DNA of 64,000 nucleotides from SFWF01 sp045537915 (GCA_045537915.1 JAZSQK010000012.1:1-64000), one strand, 5' to 3'. Shown: positions 1 to 9,076, numbered from the stretch's first letter. Notes: a model not told the origin generated them from the letters alone. Program-made: numbers and translations.

Positions 1-1
1 T

Positions 2-1036
2 CCCGAGCTGAAAGAGCGCCAGATTAAACGCGGAGATGAGGTTATCACGGTTGCCTGCGGATTTCCTACCACCGTTACACCAATTCTTCAGTATGGCGCA
101 GTGCCCGTTTTTGTTGACGTTACCGTACCTCAGTACAATATCGATGTAACGGCACTTGAGGCTGCTCTCAGCGAAAAGACCAAGGCTGTTATGATTGCCC
201 ACACACTCGGCAACCCCTTTGATTTAGCCGCAGTCAAGGCGTTTTGCGATAAGCACAACCTCTGGCTTGTTGAGGACAACTGCGATGCCTTGGGCACACA
301 GTACACAATAAACGGCGAAACCCGTTCCAGCGGAACCTGGGGAGATATCGGAACCTCAAGCTTTTATCCGCCGCACCATATGACAATGGGCGAGGGCGGC
401 TGTGTTTACACAAACAATCCGCTGCTTCATCGCCTTATTCTATCCTTCCGTGACTGGGGAAGAGACTGTATCTGCCCCTCTGGACAGGACAACTTCTGTA
501 AGCACCGCTTTGACGGTCAGTACGGAGAGCTCCCCGCAGGCTATGACCATAAATATGTTTACAGCCACTTCGGCTACAATCTTAAGGTTACCGATATGCA
601 GGCTGCAATAGGCTGTGAGCAGCTTAAAAAATTTCCCTCCTTTATTGAGCGCCGCCGTCACAACTTTGACCGACTTAAAGCCGCCCTCAAGCCGATAGAG
701 GATAAGATAATTCTGCCCGAGGCAGCAGAAAACAGCCGTCCCTCCTGGTTTGGCTTCCTTATTTCGGTTAAAGAGGATAGCGGACTTGATCGTAACAAGG
801 TTACACGCTATATAGAAGAGCACAATGTTCAGACACGCCTGCTCTTCTCGGGCAATCTTATAAAGCACCCCTGCTTTGACGAGCTTCGGGGAACCGATGC
901 CTATAGGGTTGTGGGCGACCTTAAGGGTACGGATTTTGTTATGAATAACACCTTCTGGGTAGGAGTTTACCCCGGTATGACCGACGAGATGATCGACTAT
1001 ATGGCAGGTGTAATTATCGAGGCTGTCAACAAATGA
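2..1036 (+). CDS. rfbH: RfbH-type CDP-4-keto-6-deoxyglucose 3-dehydrase (5' end outside window)
   Basis: DegT/DnrJ/EryC1-fold sugar enzyme that is open to the left edge; 344 residues are visible, and the family is about 435 long. Established for RfbH/E1 (DdhC): a PMP- and iron-sulphur-dependent dehydrase that removes the C3 hydroxyl of CDP-4-keto-6-deoxyglucose on the way to 3,6-dideoxyhexoses. The diagnostic feature is seen directly: the usual PLP lysine before the GEGG motif is replaced by histidine (SFYPPHHMTMGEGG, about bases 356-400), as in E1 enzymes. Cysteines that could serve the iron-sulphur cluster are present (for example CICPSGQDNFC). It overlaps gtrA by 4 bases (ATGA), so it is co-translated with the rest of the sugar operon. 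The alternative, an ordinary sugar aminotransferase, is unlikely because of the His substitution. Confidence 0.9.
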   Translation, partial: PELKERQIKRGDEVITVACGFPTTVTPILQYGAVPVFVDVTVPQYNIDVTALEAALSEKTKAVMIAHTLGNPFDLAAVKAFCDKHNLWLVEDNCDALGTQYTINGETRSSGTWGDIGTSSFYPPHHMTMGEGGCVYTNNPLLHRLILSFRDWGRDCICPSGQDNFCKHRFDGQYGELPAGYDHKYVYSHFGYNLKVTDMQAAIGCEQLKKFPSFIERRRHNFDRLKAALKPIEDKIILPEAAENSRPSWFGFLISVKEDSGLDRNKVTRYIEEHNVQTRLLFSGNLIKHPCFDELRGTDAYRVVGDLKGTDFVMNNTFWVGVYPGMTDEMIDYMAGVIIEAVNK

Positions 1037-1485
1037 AATGGCTGATGGCAAAGTTGGGAGTCGAAAACAGGACCGATTTATTGAAGCTTTTCTGGCAATT
1101 TTTTAAATTCGGGCTGGTCGGCGTCAGCAATACGGCTGTGAGTATGGCGGTATATTATCTGTTTTTATGGATAAACCCAAATCTTTATATGTTGGGAAGC
1201 ATACTCGGCGCAGTGCTCAGCATATTAAACGCTTTTATATGGAACGACCTGTTTGTTTTCACAGGAAACCCAAAGGATATAAAGAGCGTTTTGACAAGGC
1301 TTTTAAAAACCTATGTCAGCTATGGAGGCACCTCAATATTCTCAAATCTGCTTTTGTGGGTGGAGGTTGCCCTCTTTAGCGTCAGCAAGGTTTATGCGCC
1401 TATAATAAATCTGCTTATTACCATACCGCTTAACTATCTTATAAATAAGCTCTGGACATTCAAGAACAAGGGGAATACCAAATGA
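1033..1485 (+). CDS. gtrA: GtrA family membrane protein
   Basis: 150-residue protein with four predicted hydrophobic helices, the size and pattern of GtrA (PF04138). The N-terminal helix begins near FFKFGLVGVSNTAVS, a typical GtrA start. GtrA proteins are thought to flip undecaprenyl-phosphate-linked sugars across the membrane for later transfer by a Gtr enzyme. The start codon overlaps the rfbH stop (ATGA), and its own stop overlaps the next start in the same way. A GtrB-like glycosyltransferase (6457) and a Gtr-like integral transferase (7402) are in the same operon, so all three parts of a gtr-type glycan decoration route are present. The substrate is not shown by the sequence. Confidence 0.85.
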   Translation: MKWLMAKLGVENRTDLLKLFWQFFKFGLVGVSNTAVSMAVYYLFLWINPNLYMLGSILGAVLSILNAFIWNDLFVFTGNPKDIKSVLTRLLKTYVSYGGTSIFSNLLLWVEVALFSVSKVYAPIINLLITIPLNYLINKLWTFKNKGNTK

Positions 1486-3314
1486 AACAAAGACTAGCCG
1501 ATTATGTGGCAGATTTTTTAGCAAATAAAGGAGTAACAGATGTATTTTCGGTTGTCGGCGGAGGCGCAATGCATCTTAACGATGCCCTGGGACATCACGA
1601 AAGACTCAAGGTTACCTATAACCATCACGAACAGGCCTGTGCCATTGCGGCAGAGGCCTATGCTCGTTTAGACAATAAAATCGCAGCGGTTTGTGTTACA
1701 ACCGGACCGGGAGGAACAAACGCTCTGACAGGCGTTGTGGGAGGCTGGCTCGACAGTATACCCATGTTTGTTGTCAGCGGACAGGTTCGTTATGATACCA
1801 CCGCAAGATATGCCCTCAAATATACCGAAACACCCCTTCGTGCTATGGGAGACCAGGAGTACGACATTGTAAAATCGGTAGAGAATATGACAAAATATGC
1901 CGTTATGCTTGAGAACCCTCTTGATATAAGATATGTTCTCGAAAAGGCGTGGCATCTTGCAACGACAGGAAGACCGGGACCGGTCTGGGTGGACATTCCT
2001 GTGAATTTCCAGGGCTCATATATCGAAATCGATGAGCTGGAGGGCTACAACTCTGCCGAGGATGACGCTGCTCTGCCGCCACCCGTTGACGAGGCGCTTA
2101 TCAGCGAGATACTCGGAAAAATTAAAAAGGCTAAAAGACCGGTATTCCATGCAGGCTACGGAATCAGACTTTCGGGCGGATACAAGTATTTCAGAGAGGC
2201 CCTCGAGAAGCTCAATATTCCGATTGTTACCTACTGGAATGCGGTTGATCTGATAGAAAATGACCATCCGCTTTATTGTGGAAGAGCGGGAAATATGGGC
2301 GACCGTCCGGGCAACTGGGCAATCCAGAATGCCGATTTGATACTGGCTGTCGGCACACGTATATCCATCCGTCAGGTCGGCTATAACTGGAAAACCTGGG
2401 CAAGAGAGGCCGAGGTTATTATGGTCGACATCGATAAGGCGGAGCTTAAAAAGCCAACCCTTCACGTAGAAATGCCTGTCTGGGCAGACGCAAAGGACTT
2501 TTTAAAGAAGCTCAGCGCTGCCGCAGAGGAAAAGGTTTTTAAAGATGAGGCTTGGCTTGATACCTGTCGTGGCTGGAGGGAAAACTATCCTGTTGTTCAG
2601 CCTCGTCAGCTCGAGGAAAACGGCGAGACTGCGAATGTCTATGCCTTTGTTAAGCATTTAAGCGACTCGCTCCCCGAAAACAGTCTGACTGCTGTTTCAA
2701 ACGGAGCATGTTGCGTTGTCGGCAACCAGACCTATGTAATCAAAAAGGGCAGCAGAATGGCCAACAACAGTGCAGTCGCAAGTATGGGGTATGGACTTCC
2801 CGCTGCAATCGGCACCTGTATCGGCGGCGGCAGAAGGGAAACTATCTGCCTTGAAGGAGACGGTTCTATAATGATGAATCTGCAGGAGCTGCAGACAATC
2901 CTCACAAACGATCTGCCCATTAAAATCTTCTTAATTAACAACAGCGGATACCATTCAATCCGTATAACCCAGACAAACCTTTTCTCTGATCACTGCAAGG
3001 TAGGTATCGGAGAGGAGTCGGGAGACCTATCCTTCCCGCAGTTTAAAAAGCTTGCCGAGGCGTTCGGATATCCCTATTACAGCGCTTCAAGCAACAAAGA
3101 GATGGAAGAAGCGGTTGAAAAGACTCTGTCGACCGAGGGCCCTGTTTTCTGCGAAATATTTACCGACACAAAACAGGTCTGGGAGCCCAAGAGCAGCACA
3201 AAGAGACTGCCTGACGGCACCCTTGTAAGTCCTCCCTTAGAGGACCTTGCACCCTTCCTTCCCCGTGAGGAACTTGAAGAGATAATGTTCATTCCGTTAG
3301 TGGAGGAAAAGTAA
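1482..3314 (+). CDS. ThDP-dependent acetolactate-synthase-like enzyme, YerE-like
   Basis: 610-residue enzyme with the three-domain layout of acetohydroxyacid synthase relatives: N-terminal Pyr domain with the cofactor-activating glutamate (HHEQACA, about residue 50), central domain, and C-terminal PP domain with the ThDP/Mg motif GDGSIMMN (about residue 458) followed by NN. It sits between rfbH/gtrA and sugar-modifying genes rather than with ilvC or an ilvN regulatory subunit. In Yersinia, YerE is a ThDP flavoenzyme that transfers a two-carbon acetyl unit from pyruvate to CDP-3,6-dideoxy-4-keto-glucose, the product line of RfbH. By context this gene probably does a similar carbon-branching step; that is inference. 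A catabolic or biosynthetic acetolactate synthase cannot be excluded from sequence alone. Confidence 0.75.
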   Translation: MKQRLADYVADFLANKGVTDVFSVVGGGAMHLNDALGHHERLKVTYNHHEQACAIAAEAYARLDNKIAAVCVTTGPGGTNALTGVVGGWLDSIPMFVVSGQVRYDTTARYALKYTETPLRAMGDQEYDIVKSVENMTKYAVMLENPLDIRYVLEKAWHLATTGRPGPVWVDIPVNFQGSYIEIDELEGYNSAEDDAALPPPVDEALISEILGKIKKAKRPVFHAGYGIRLSGGYKYFREALEKLNIPIVTYWNAVDLIENDHPLYCGRAGNMGDRPGNWAIQNADLILAVGTRISIRQVGYNWKTWAREAEVIMVDIDKAELKKPTLHVEMPVWADAKDFLKKLSAAAEEKVFKDEAWLDTCRGWRENYPVVQPRQLEENGETANVYAFVKHLSDSLPENSLTAVSNGACCVVGNQTYVIKKGSRMANNSAVASMGYGLPAAIGTCIGGGRRETICLEGDGSIMMNLQELQTILTNDLPIKIFLINNSGYHSIRITQTNLFSDHCKVGIGEESGDLSFPQFKKLAEAFGYPYYSASSNKEMEEAVEKTLSTEGPVFCEIFTDTKQVWEPKSSTKRLPDGTLVSPPLEDLAPFLPREELEEIMFIPLVEEK

Positions 3315-3316
3315 AA

Positions 3317-4234
3317 TTGTCAAAGAAAGTCGTTCTTACAGGTGCTACAAGCTTTTTGGGCAGATATATAGTTAGTGAGCTTGCAAGCAGAGGAGCAGAG
3401 GTTTATGCCATCATCCGCCCCGAGAGTAAAAGCAAAACGCTTTTTGAAAACAATCCTTCGGTTACCACAGTTCTTACCAATATGGATAATGTGGAGGAAT
3501 GGAAAAAGACAATTGTCAGCGCCGACTATTTTATTCATCTTGGGTGGGATGGAATAGGTGCAGACGGAAGGGCAAACACAACCATTCAGGAAAAGAATCT
3601 GAAGGATGCTGTTAATTGTTTTCTTGGCGCTGCCGATTTAGGATGCAAGGCCTTTTTATTTGCGGGAAGTCAGGCTGAATATGGACCTCAGAGTGAAATC
3701 ATTTCAGAAAGCACAAAATGCAACCCCGTAACAGAGTACGGAAGGTTCAAACTAAAGGTAAGTGAAAAACTTCTTGCAATCGATAATATAGATATGAAAT
3801 ATTATCATACCCGCATTTTTAGCGTCTACGGGGAGGGGGATCACAAATGGGCATTAGTTCCCGATTGTATCAGAACCCTTTGCGACAGCCGAGAGATGAA
3901 GCTTTCTTCTTGTAAGCAGTTTTGGAATTATATGTATGTAACCGACGCAGCTTATGCAATTTGTCAGCTGCTGTTAAGTGATGCACAAAGCGGCATTTAC
4001 AATATAGCAAGTACAGACACAAGGCCGCTTTATGAATTTGTGGAGCAGATACATCTTCTTTGCGGACACAAAGGAAGCCTAAGGTTTGGGGAGTACAATT
4101 CGTCAGAGAAGCCGGCAAATCTAAGGCCGAGCATAGAGGCTTTAGAAAAAGCAGTAGGAGTCATCCCAAACACACCGTTTGAAGCGGCCATTGAAAGAAT
4201 GGTTGATTTGTATAGAAAAACAGGAGAACAATAA
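3317..4234 (+). CDS. NAD(P)-dependent sugar epimerase/reductase (SDR family)
   Basis: 305-residue extended short-chain dehydrogenase. The N-terminal Rossmann motif is GATSFLG (residues 8-14), the catalytic serine lies in AGSQAEYG, and the YxxxK pair is YGRFK (about residues 140-144). These features are those of nucleotide-sugar epimerases and 4-ketoreductases (PF01370). The start is TTG at 3317, 11 bases after a GGAGG, directly behind the YerE-like gene. In the operon it most likely epimerises or reduces the keto-sugar made by RfbH and the ThDP enzyme, in the position of CDP-abequose/tyvelose-type or YerF-type reductases. The exact reaction and stereochemistry cannot be read from sequence. 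Confidence 0.8.
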   Translation: MSKKVVLTGATSFLGRYIVSELASRGAEVYAIIRPESKSKTLFENNPSVTTVLTNMDNVEEWKKTIVSADYFIHLGWDGIGADGRANTTIQEKNLKDAVNCFLGAADLGCKAFLFAGSQAEYGPQSEIISESTKCNPVTEYGRFKLKVSEKLLAIDNIDMKYYHTRIFSVYGEGDHKWALVPDCIRTLCDSREMKLSSCKQFWNYMYVTDAAYAICQLLLSDAQSGIYNIASTDTRPLYEFVEQIHLLCGHKGSLRFGEYNSSEKPANLRPSIEALEKAVGVIPNTPFEAAIERMVDLYRKTGEQ

Positions 4235-4235
4235 A

Positions 4236-5300
4236 ATGAAAGCACTTGTGTTTGATAAGCCTTCCTCTCTTGTATGGAAAGAATTGCCGAAACCCGAGCT
4301 TCCTGAGCCGTTCGGCGCCCTTTTACATCCAATAGCGATTGCACCGTGCAGTTCGGATGTACACACTGTTTTTGGCGGAGGGGTTCCTAAACAGGAAAAC
4401 CATATTTTAGGACACGAATGCATAGCGAGGGTGGAAGAAACAGGTTCTCTTGTAAGAGATTTTAAGGTGGGAGATATTGTAGCGGTTCCCGCCATTACGC
4501 CCGACTGGAGAGCAGTTGCGATTCAGGAGGGCAACGACCGACATGCAGAGGACCATTTTGCAGGGCACCGCCTCGGAAGAACAAGACCAGGGGTGTTTGC
4601 GGAATATTTTACCGTGCCGGATGCAGACACAACCTTGGCGCATATACCTCAAAATGTTAGCCTTGAACAAGCTCTTATGACGGTTGATGTTATGACAACC
4701 GGTTTTACGGGAGCCGAATATGCCAACATTAAAACAGGAGATACTGTTTGCGTATTGGGAATAGGCCCTGTTGGTCTTATGGCTATTGCGGGGGCAGCCC
4801 ATTTAGGTGCAGCTAGGATTCTTGCTGTGGGGACCCGACCGATATCTGTAGAACTTGCCAAAAGATTTGGAGCTAACCAGATATTGAGTTATAAAAACGG
4901 AGATATTGTTGAACAGGTGCTTAAGCTGACCGATGGTATAGGACCGGATTCTGTGATAATTGCCGGCGGAAAAGATGCAGTTTTTTCACAGGCGGTTGAT
5001 ATGGTGCGATATGGAATTGGCACGATTTCCAATGTAAATTATTACGGAGGAACAGGCTCTCTTGAATTTCCGAAATTCAGCGGAGGCAGAGGTATGGCGG
5101 GAAAGACAATTCATACCGAGCTTGCACGAGGCGGAAGAGCCAGAATAGAGCGAATGCTGAAAATGGTAAGCTATGACAGGGTAGACCCCGGTCTGCTTGT
5201 TACTCATAAGCTAAAGGGTCTTGAAAGCATAACGGCTGCTATTGACCTAATGCGTGACAAGCCTGATGACTTGCTTAAGGTAATGGTAGAGATAGATTAA
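4236..5300 (+). CDS. Zinc NADP-dependent secondary-alcohol dehydrogenase-like protein
   Basis: 354-residue medium-chain dehydrogenase that resembles Thermoanaerobacter brockii secondary-alcohol dehydrogenase along its length (for example APCSSDVHTVF, VPAITPDWR, MTTGFTGAE). The zinc ligands of that enzyme are kept: Cys38, His60 and Asp151. The nucleotide site is GIGPVG (residues 174-179), followed by VGTRP, where the equivalent GSRP of the brockii enzyme selects NADP. The start is ATG 4236, one base after the preceding stop. Known relatives interconvert methyl ketones and secondary alcohols. In this operon an attractive inference is reduction of an acetyl side chain installed by the YerE-like enzyme to a 1-hydroxyethyl branch. 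Reduction of a ring keto group is the alternative. Confidence 0.8.
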   Translation: MKALVFDKPSSLVWKELPKPELPEPFGALLHPIAIAPCSSDVHTVFGGGVPKQENHILGHECIARVEETGSLVRDFKVGDIVAVPAITPDWRAVAIQEGNDRHAEDHFAGHRLGRTRPGVFAEYFTVPDADTTLAHIPQNVSLEQALMTVDVMTTGFTGAEYANIKTGDTVCVLGIGPVGLMAIAGAAHLGAARILAVGTRPISVELAKRFGANQILSYKNGDIVEQVLKLTDGIGPDSVIIAGGKDAVFSQAVDMVRYGIGTISNVNYYGGTGSLEFPKFSGGRGMAGKTIHTELARGGRARIERMLKMVSYDRVDPGLLVTHKLKGLESITAAIDLMRDKPDDLLKVMVEID

Positions 5301-5314
5301 ACAAGGTGAGTTTT

Positions 5315-6454
5315 ATGAAAAAATGTATAGTTTGCGGTGCCGAGTTGATGGCGAAACCTCTTTTAATATGTGAAAATATGCCTTCAAGTGCACAGGATAT
5401 GCCATCAAAGGAGGATTTGGCGCAGGAGAGAGGTATAGATTTAGCTTTATGTCAATGCTCGGGCTGTGGCTTGGTTCAATTTGACTGTGAACCGGTTTGG
5501 TATTTCAGGGATGTTATACGTGCAGGCGGATACAGCACGACAATGACCGAGCTCAGACGCACACAGTATAAGCATTTAATTGAAAAATACAATCTTAAGG
5601 GCAAGAAGATAATAGAGGTTGGATGCGGACAGGGAGAGTTTTTGCAGGTTTTAACAGAGTTCCCCGTTAAGGCTTATGGAATTGAACATAAGGAGGAGCT
5701 CGTAGCAAAGGCAAGAGAAAAAGGTCTGCAGGTAGAAAAACAGTTCGCAGAGGACGAAAGCGTTGTGCTGGAAAATGGTCCGTTTGACGCCTTTTTATCC
5801 TTTAACTTTTTAGAGCATCAGCCAAACCCTAACGGAATGATGCGTTGCATATACAACAATCTTGCCGAGGGCGGTTTCGGACTTGTAACGGTTCCAAGCT
5901 TTGAATATATTTTAGAAAACGACAGCTTTTATGAGCTGCTAAGAGACCATATTGCAAATTATTCCGAAGAAACCCTGAGATTCTTAATGGAGAAGAACGG
6001 ATTCAGGGTTTTGGAGTGTAGCATGGTAAACAGAGACACCTTGTCGATAATTGTTCAAAAGAGGCCTCGTGTTAATACAAAAGGCTTGGAGGACAATTTT
6101 AGTTTACTTAAAAATCAAATGAAGCAGTTTGTGGAGGAAAGGGTAAAACAAGGAAAAAAGGTTGCCATATGGGGCGCTAGCCATCAGGGCTTTACAGCGG
6201 CATCCACAACCGAAATAGAAAAAGGAATCTCCTATATAATCGATTCTGCTCCCTTTAAGCAGGGCAAATATTCTCCGGCTTCACATCTTCCGATTGTATC
6301 TCCCGAGCATTTCTTTAAGGAACCGGTAGACAGCATTATAATTATCGCTCCGGGATATACAAAGGAGATAGCTGATACAATAAAACTTCGCTTTGGAAAA
6401 GAAATAGAGGTTGTTGCGCTAAGGTCGGCAACCATTGAAAAGATAGAGGGATAA
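5315..6454 (+). CDS. Class I SAM methyltransferase, sugar C-methyltransferase-like
   Basis: 379 residues. The N-terminal zinc-binding module has two cysteine pairs (CIVC near residue 4 and CQCSGC near residue 48). It is followed by a Rossmann SAM domain (IIEVGCGQGEF, about residue 101) and a C-terminal domain with a second nucleotide-type fold (AIWGASHQGFTA, about residue 285). This layout (Methyltransf_13/11/14) is that of NDP-hexose C-methyltransferases of the TylCIII type, although methylation of oxygen cannot be ruled out. ATG 5315 is chosen because AAGGTGAG lies just upstream; an in-frame GTG at 5306 lies within that RBS. It fits an operon that makes a heavily modified deoxysugar. Confidence 0.78.
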   Translation: MKKCIVCGAELMAKPLLICENMPSSAQDMPSKEDLAQERGIDLALCQCSGCGLVQFDCEPVWYFRDVIRAGGYSTTMTELRRTQYKHLIEKYNLKGKKIIEVGCGQGEFLQVLTEFPVKAYGIEHKEELVAKAREKGLQVEKQFAEDESVVLENGPFDAFLSFNFLEHQPNPNGMMRCIYNNLAEGGFGLVTVPSFEYILENDSFYELLRDHIANYSEETLRFLMEKNGFRVLECSMVNRDTLSIIVQKRPRVNTKGLEDNFSLLKNQMKQFVEERVKQGKKVAIWGASHQGFTAASTTEIEKGISYIIDSAPFKQGKYSPASHLPIVSPEHFFKEPVDSIIIIAPGYTKEIADTIKLRFGKEIEVVALRSATIEKIEG

Positions 6455-6456
6455 GT

Positions 6457-7398
6457 ATGAAAAAAATCAGCATTGTAATTCCGTGCTATAATGAACAGGA
6501 TAATGTAGAGCATATCTGTAAGGCGGTTGTTGAACTTTTTGATAAAGAGCTTCTTGGGTACGACTACGAAATTGTTTTTGCTGAGAATTGCTCAAGGGAC
6601 AACACTCGTGAGGAAATTTTGAAGCTTTGTAGCGCAAACAAGAAGGTTAAGGCCATTTTTAACGAGCAGAATTTCGGCCAGTTCAACAGCCCCTATCACG
6701 CAATGCTTCAGACAACGGGGGATTGCACAGTTTTGATGGCTGCCGATTTTCAGGACCCGCCGGAGCTTATTCCTACCTTTGTTAAAGAGTGGGAAGAAGG
6801 CGGATATTCGGTAGTTTGCGGAATAAAAGCAAAAAGCAAGGAAAACGGTTTAATGTATTTCCTTAGAGGTTGTTACTATAAGCTGATAAATTCTATGAGC
6901 TCTATAGAACAAATACAGCAGTTTACCGGCTTCGGTCTTTATGATAAGCGATTTATCAAAATTATGCGCAGTCTTAAGGATCCAACCCCCTTCCTTAGAA
7001 GCATAGTTGCAGAATATGCCCACAATAGAAAGGAAATTCCTTACGAACAGCCCAAACGCCTCAGAGGAAAAACAAGCAACAACTTCTTCTCACTTTATGA
7101 TGCGGCTATGTTAAGCTTTACAAGTTATACCAAAATGGGAATCAGGCTGGCTGTTTTCACAGGCTTTTGCATCTCTGCCATAAGCTTTCTTATCGGAATT
7201 GGTTATCTTGTGGCAAAGCTTATAAATTGGTACGGCTTTGCGGCGGGTTATGCTCCGATTATTATTGCGGTATTCTTTATGGGCGGTATACAACTTGCAT
7301 TTCTGGGCTTTATTGGCGAATATATAATGTCTATGAACACAAGAATTATGAACAGGCCTTTGGTTGTAGAGGAACGCAGGATAAACTTTGAGGAGTAG
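6457..7398 (+). CDS. Family 2 glycosyltransferase, GtrB/DPM1-like
   Basis: 313-residue GT-A transferase with a C-terminal pair of transmembrane helices. The N-terminal domain starts with ISIVIPCYNEQDN, and the acidic motif is AADFQDPPE (about residue 92), as in GtrB, ArnC and dolichol-phosphate-mannose-synthase-type enzymes that load a sugar onto undecaprenyl phosphate. The two hydrophobic segments at about residues 230-300 anchor it in the membrane. It starts 2 bases after the methyltransferase gene. With GtrA (1033) and the Gtr-like protein (7402), it completes a lipid-linked sugar donor, flippase and transferase route for surface polymer decoration. The donor sugar is unknown and may be the product of the upstream genes. 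Confidence 0.85.
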   Translation: MKKISIVIPCYNEQDNVEHICKAVVELFDKELLGYDYEIVFAENCSRDNTREEILKLCSANKKVKAIFNEQNFGQFNSPYHAMLQTTGDCTVLMAADFQDPPELIPTFVKEWEEGGYSVVCGIKAKSKENGLMYFLRGCYYKLINSMSSIEQIQQFTGFGLYDKRFIKIMRSLKDPTPFLRSIVAEYAHNRKEIPYEQPKRLRGKTSNNFFSLYDAAMLSFTSYTKMGIRLAVFTGFCISAISFLIGIGYLVAKLINWYGFAAGYAPIIIAVFFMGGIQLAFLGFIGEYIMSMNTRIMNRPLVVEERRINFEE

Positions 7399-7401
7399 AA
7401 A

Positions 7402-9048
7402 ATGAGAAGTTACTTTGAAGATGTTAAAGGCTTTCTGAAAAACAGAAGGTATATGTTCTGCGTAATAATGCTTTCTGTTATTTCCTTCGGATATGCGGCC
7501 TTTAACACATCTATTGGCATTGACGACCTTGAATATGACAGATATGTCGGCTCAGGCAATGTAATGCTTTCTGCAGGACGGTTCGGAATATGGTTTTGGT
7601 CCTTTATTGAAGGCAGATGGGAAAACTCCTATGTTATAGATATTGTTGCGGTAGTTTTCCTCATTTTAGCGGCCATAAGCTTCAGCGTACTCTTCAAAAG
7701 GGTAACAAATAATAAGATAAGCGATGCGGCGCTTACAATTTTCTCCTGTATGTTTGTGTCGTATCCCTTAATTATTGATATATGGGAATATACGGGCGCA
7801 AATGTTAACATTTGCGGCGCATACCTGTTTGTAGCCCTTTCACTGCTGCTTATCTATGAACAGATTCATAGCGGAAACTGGAAAAAGCCGTTAAGGCTTA
7901 TACCCGCCTCCCTTATGATGATGATAGTCTGCGCAGGGTACGAGTCGGTAGTTTCGGTATATATATTCTTTGTTTTTGCTATTCTTGCGCTACAGGTAGT
8001 CTACGGAGCCGAAAAGGAGAAAAGGCTATTTGAAATTATCAGACAGGGCCTTATATATGCCGGCGTTCTGGTTGTAGGACTCGTTTTAAGAGTTGTTGTC
8101 CATAAGATTACTTTAGCAGTTATGGGGCTGGAGCCGATGATTAACGGAGAGACCCAAATTATGTGGGGAACAAAACCTGCCATCACAATAATCAAAGATT
8201 TGATTGTGATTTGGTTTAGATACTATATAATCAGAGGAATAGTTTATCTTCCGCTTGGCGTACTTGTTGCATCGGGTGTTATGTTTATTATAATCGGCAT
8301 TGTCGCCTGTAAAAAACACAGCGCAGTACTACTTCTGCCCGGATTTGGTATGCTACTTTCGCTCGTCCTGCTTTCGATAGTTCAAGGAACGGCTTCCCCC
8401 TACAGAACCTGTCAGGTGTTTACCGCCTTTTGCGCCTTCACGGCTATGATTTTTATAGAGTCATTACCACAAAAGAGCTCAAAGAAAGGTTGGATAAGGG
8501 TTGCGGCAATTGCGCTTTGCGGATATCTGTGCTTCTGTCAGGCTACCTATATAAATTACTTTTTAGAGCTTAATCATCGTCGCTCGGAAAATGAGGCACA
8601 GGTCATAAGACAGATATCGGCCGACCTTCAGCGTGATTTTGATAGCGAAAAACCGGTTTTATTTACCGGAAACTATACATTGAATGAAGGCATCAGAGAA
8701 GCGGCATCAATTTCTAAAGACAACCTCATGTGGAAGGCGTATGAAAAGGCATATCTCTTGAGTTATAGAATATTTGGGCAAAGCTACGACCCGTCTTGGC
8801 TAGATAGAAAACTGCCTGAAACCAATGTAAATTCTGTTATACGTTGGTCAACAGACTCTTTTGGACAGCAACCCATGCCAAAAATATTTTCTTATTACGG
8901 ATATGACTATATCCCTGCAGACTTCTGGGCGCTTAGAGATGAAGCAGCGCAGTATGTGCAGGAGAACAAGACTCCCGCATATCCCGAAAAGGGTTATATA
9001 GTCGATGTCGGAGATTATATTATAGTAAACCTAAGCAAATACGAATAA
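7402..9048 (+). CDS. Glucosyltransferase domain membrane protein (Gtr type, PF14264-like)
   Basis: 548-residue integral membrane protein with about ten hydrophobic helices. Near the N terminus the segment NTSIGIDDLEYD, followed by AGRFGIWF, is characteristic of the Glucos_trans_II family, in which an aspartate-rich extracellular loop helps catalysis. Such enzymes transfer a sugar from an undecaprenyl-phosphate carrier onto a cell-surface polymer outside the membrane. The C-terminal ~150 residues are soluble and presumably extracytoplasmic. It is the last gene of the glycan operon, 3 bases after the GT2 gene, and is followed by a strong terminator. The acceptor polymer (teichoic acid, capsule or other) is not evident here. 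Confidence 0.8.
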   Translation: MRSYFEDVKGFLKNRRYMFCVIMLSVISFGYAAFNTSIGIDDLEYDRYVGSGNVMLSAGRFGIWFWSFIEGRWENSYVIDIVAVVFLILAAISFSVLFKRVTNNKISDAALTIFSCMFVSYPLIIDIWEYTGANVNICGAYLFVALSLLLIYEQIHSGNWKKPLRLIPASLMMMIVCAGYESVVSVYIFFVFAILALQVVYGAEKEKRLFEIIRQGLIYAGVLVVGLVLRVVVHKITLAVMGLEPMINGETQIMWGTKPAITIIKDLIVIWFRYYIIRGIVYLPLGVLVASGVMFIIIGIVACKKHSAVLLLPGFGMLLSLVLLSIVQGTASPYRTCQVFTAFCAFTAMIFIESLPQKSSKKGWIRVAAIALCGYLCFCQATYINYFLELNHRRSENEAQVIRQISADLQRDFDSEKPVLFTGNYTLNEGIREAASISKDNLMWKAYEKAYLLSYRIFGQSYDPSWLDRKLPETNVNSVIRWSTDSFGQQPMPKIFSYYGYDYIPADFWALRDEAAQYVQENKTPAYPEKGYIVDVGDYIIVNLSKYE

Positions 9049-9076
9049 TCCCAAACTGCCTAAAATAATAAGAACG

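Noticed and set aside
1482..3314. Ordinary acetolactate synthase IlvB
   Set aside because: No ilvN/ilvC neighbours, and it lies between rfbH and sugar genes. Not excluded by sequence, only disfavoured by context.
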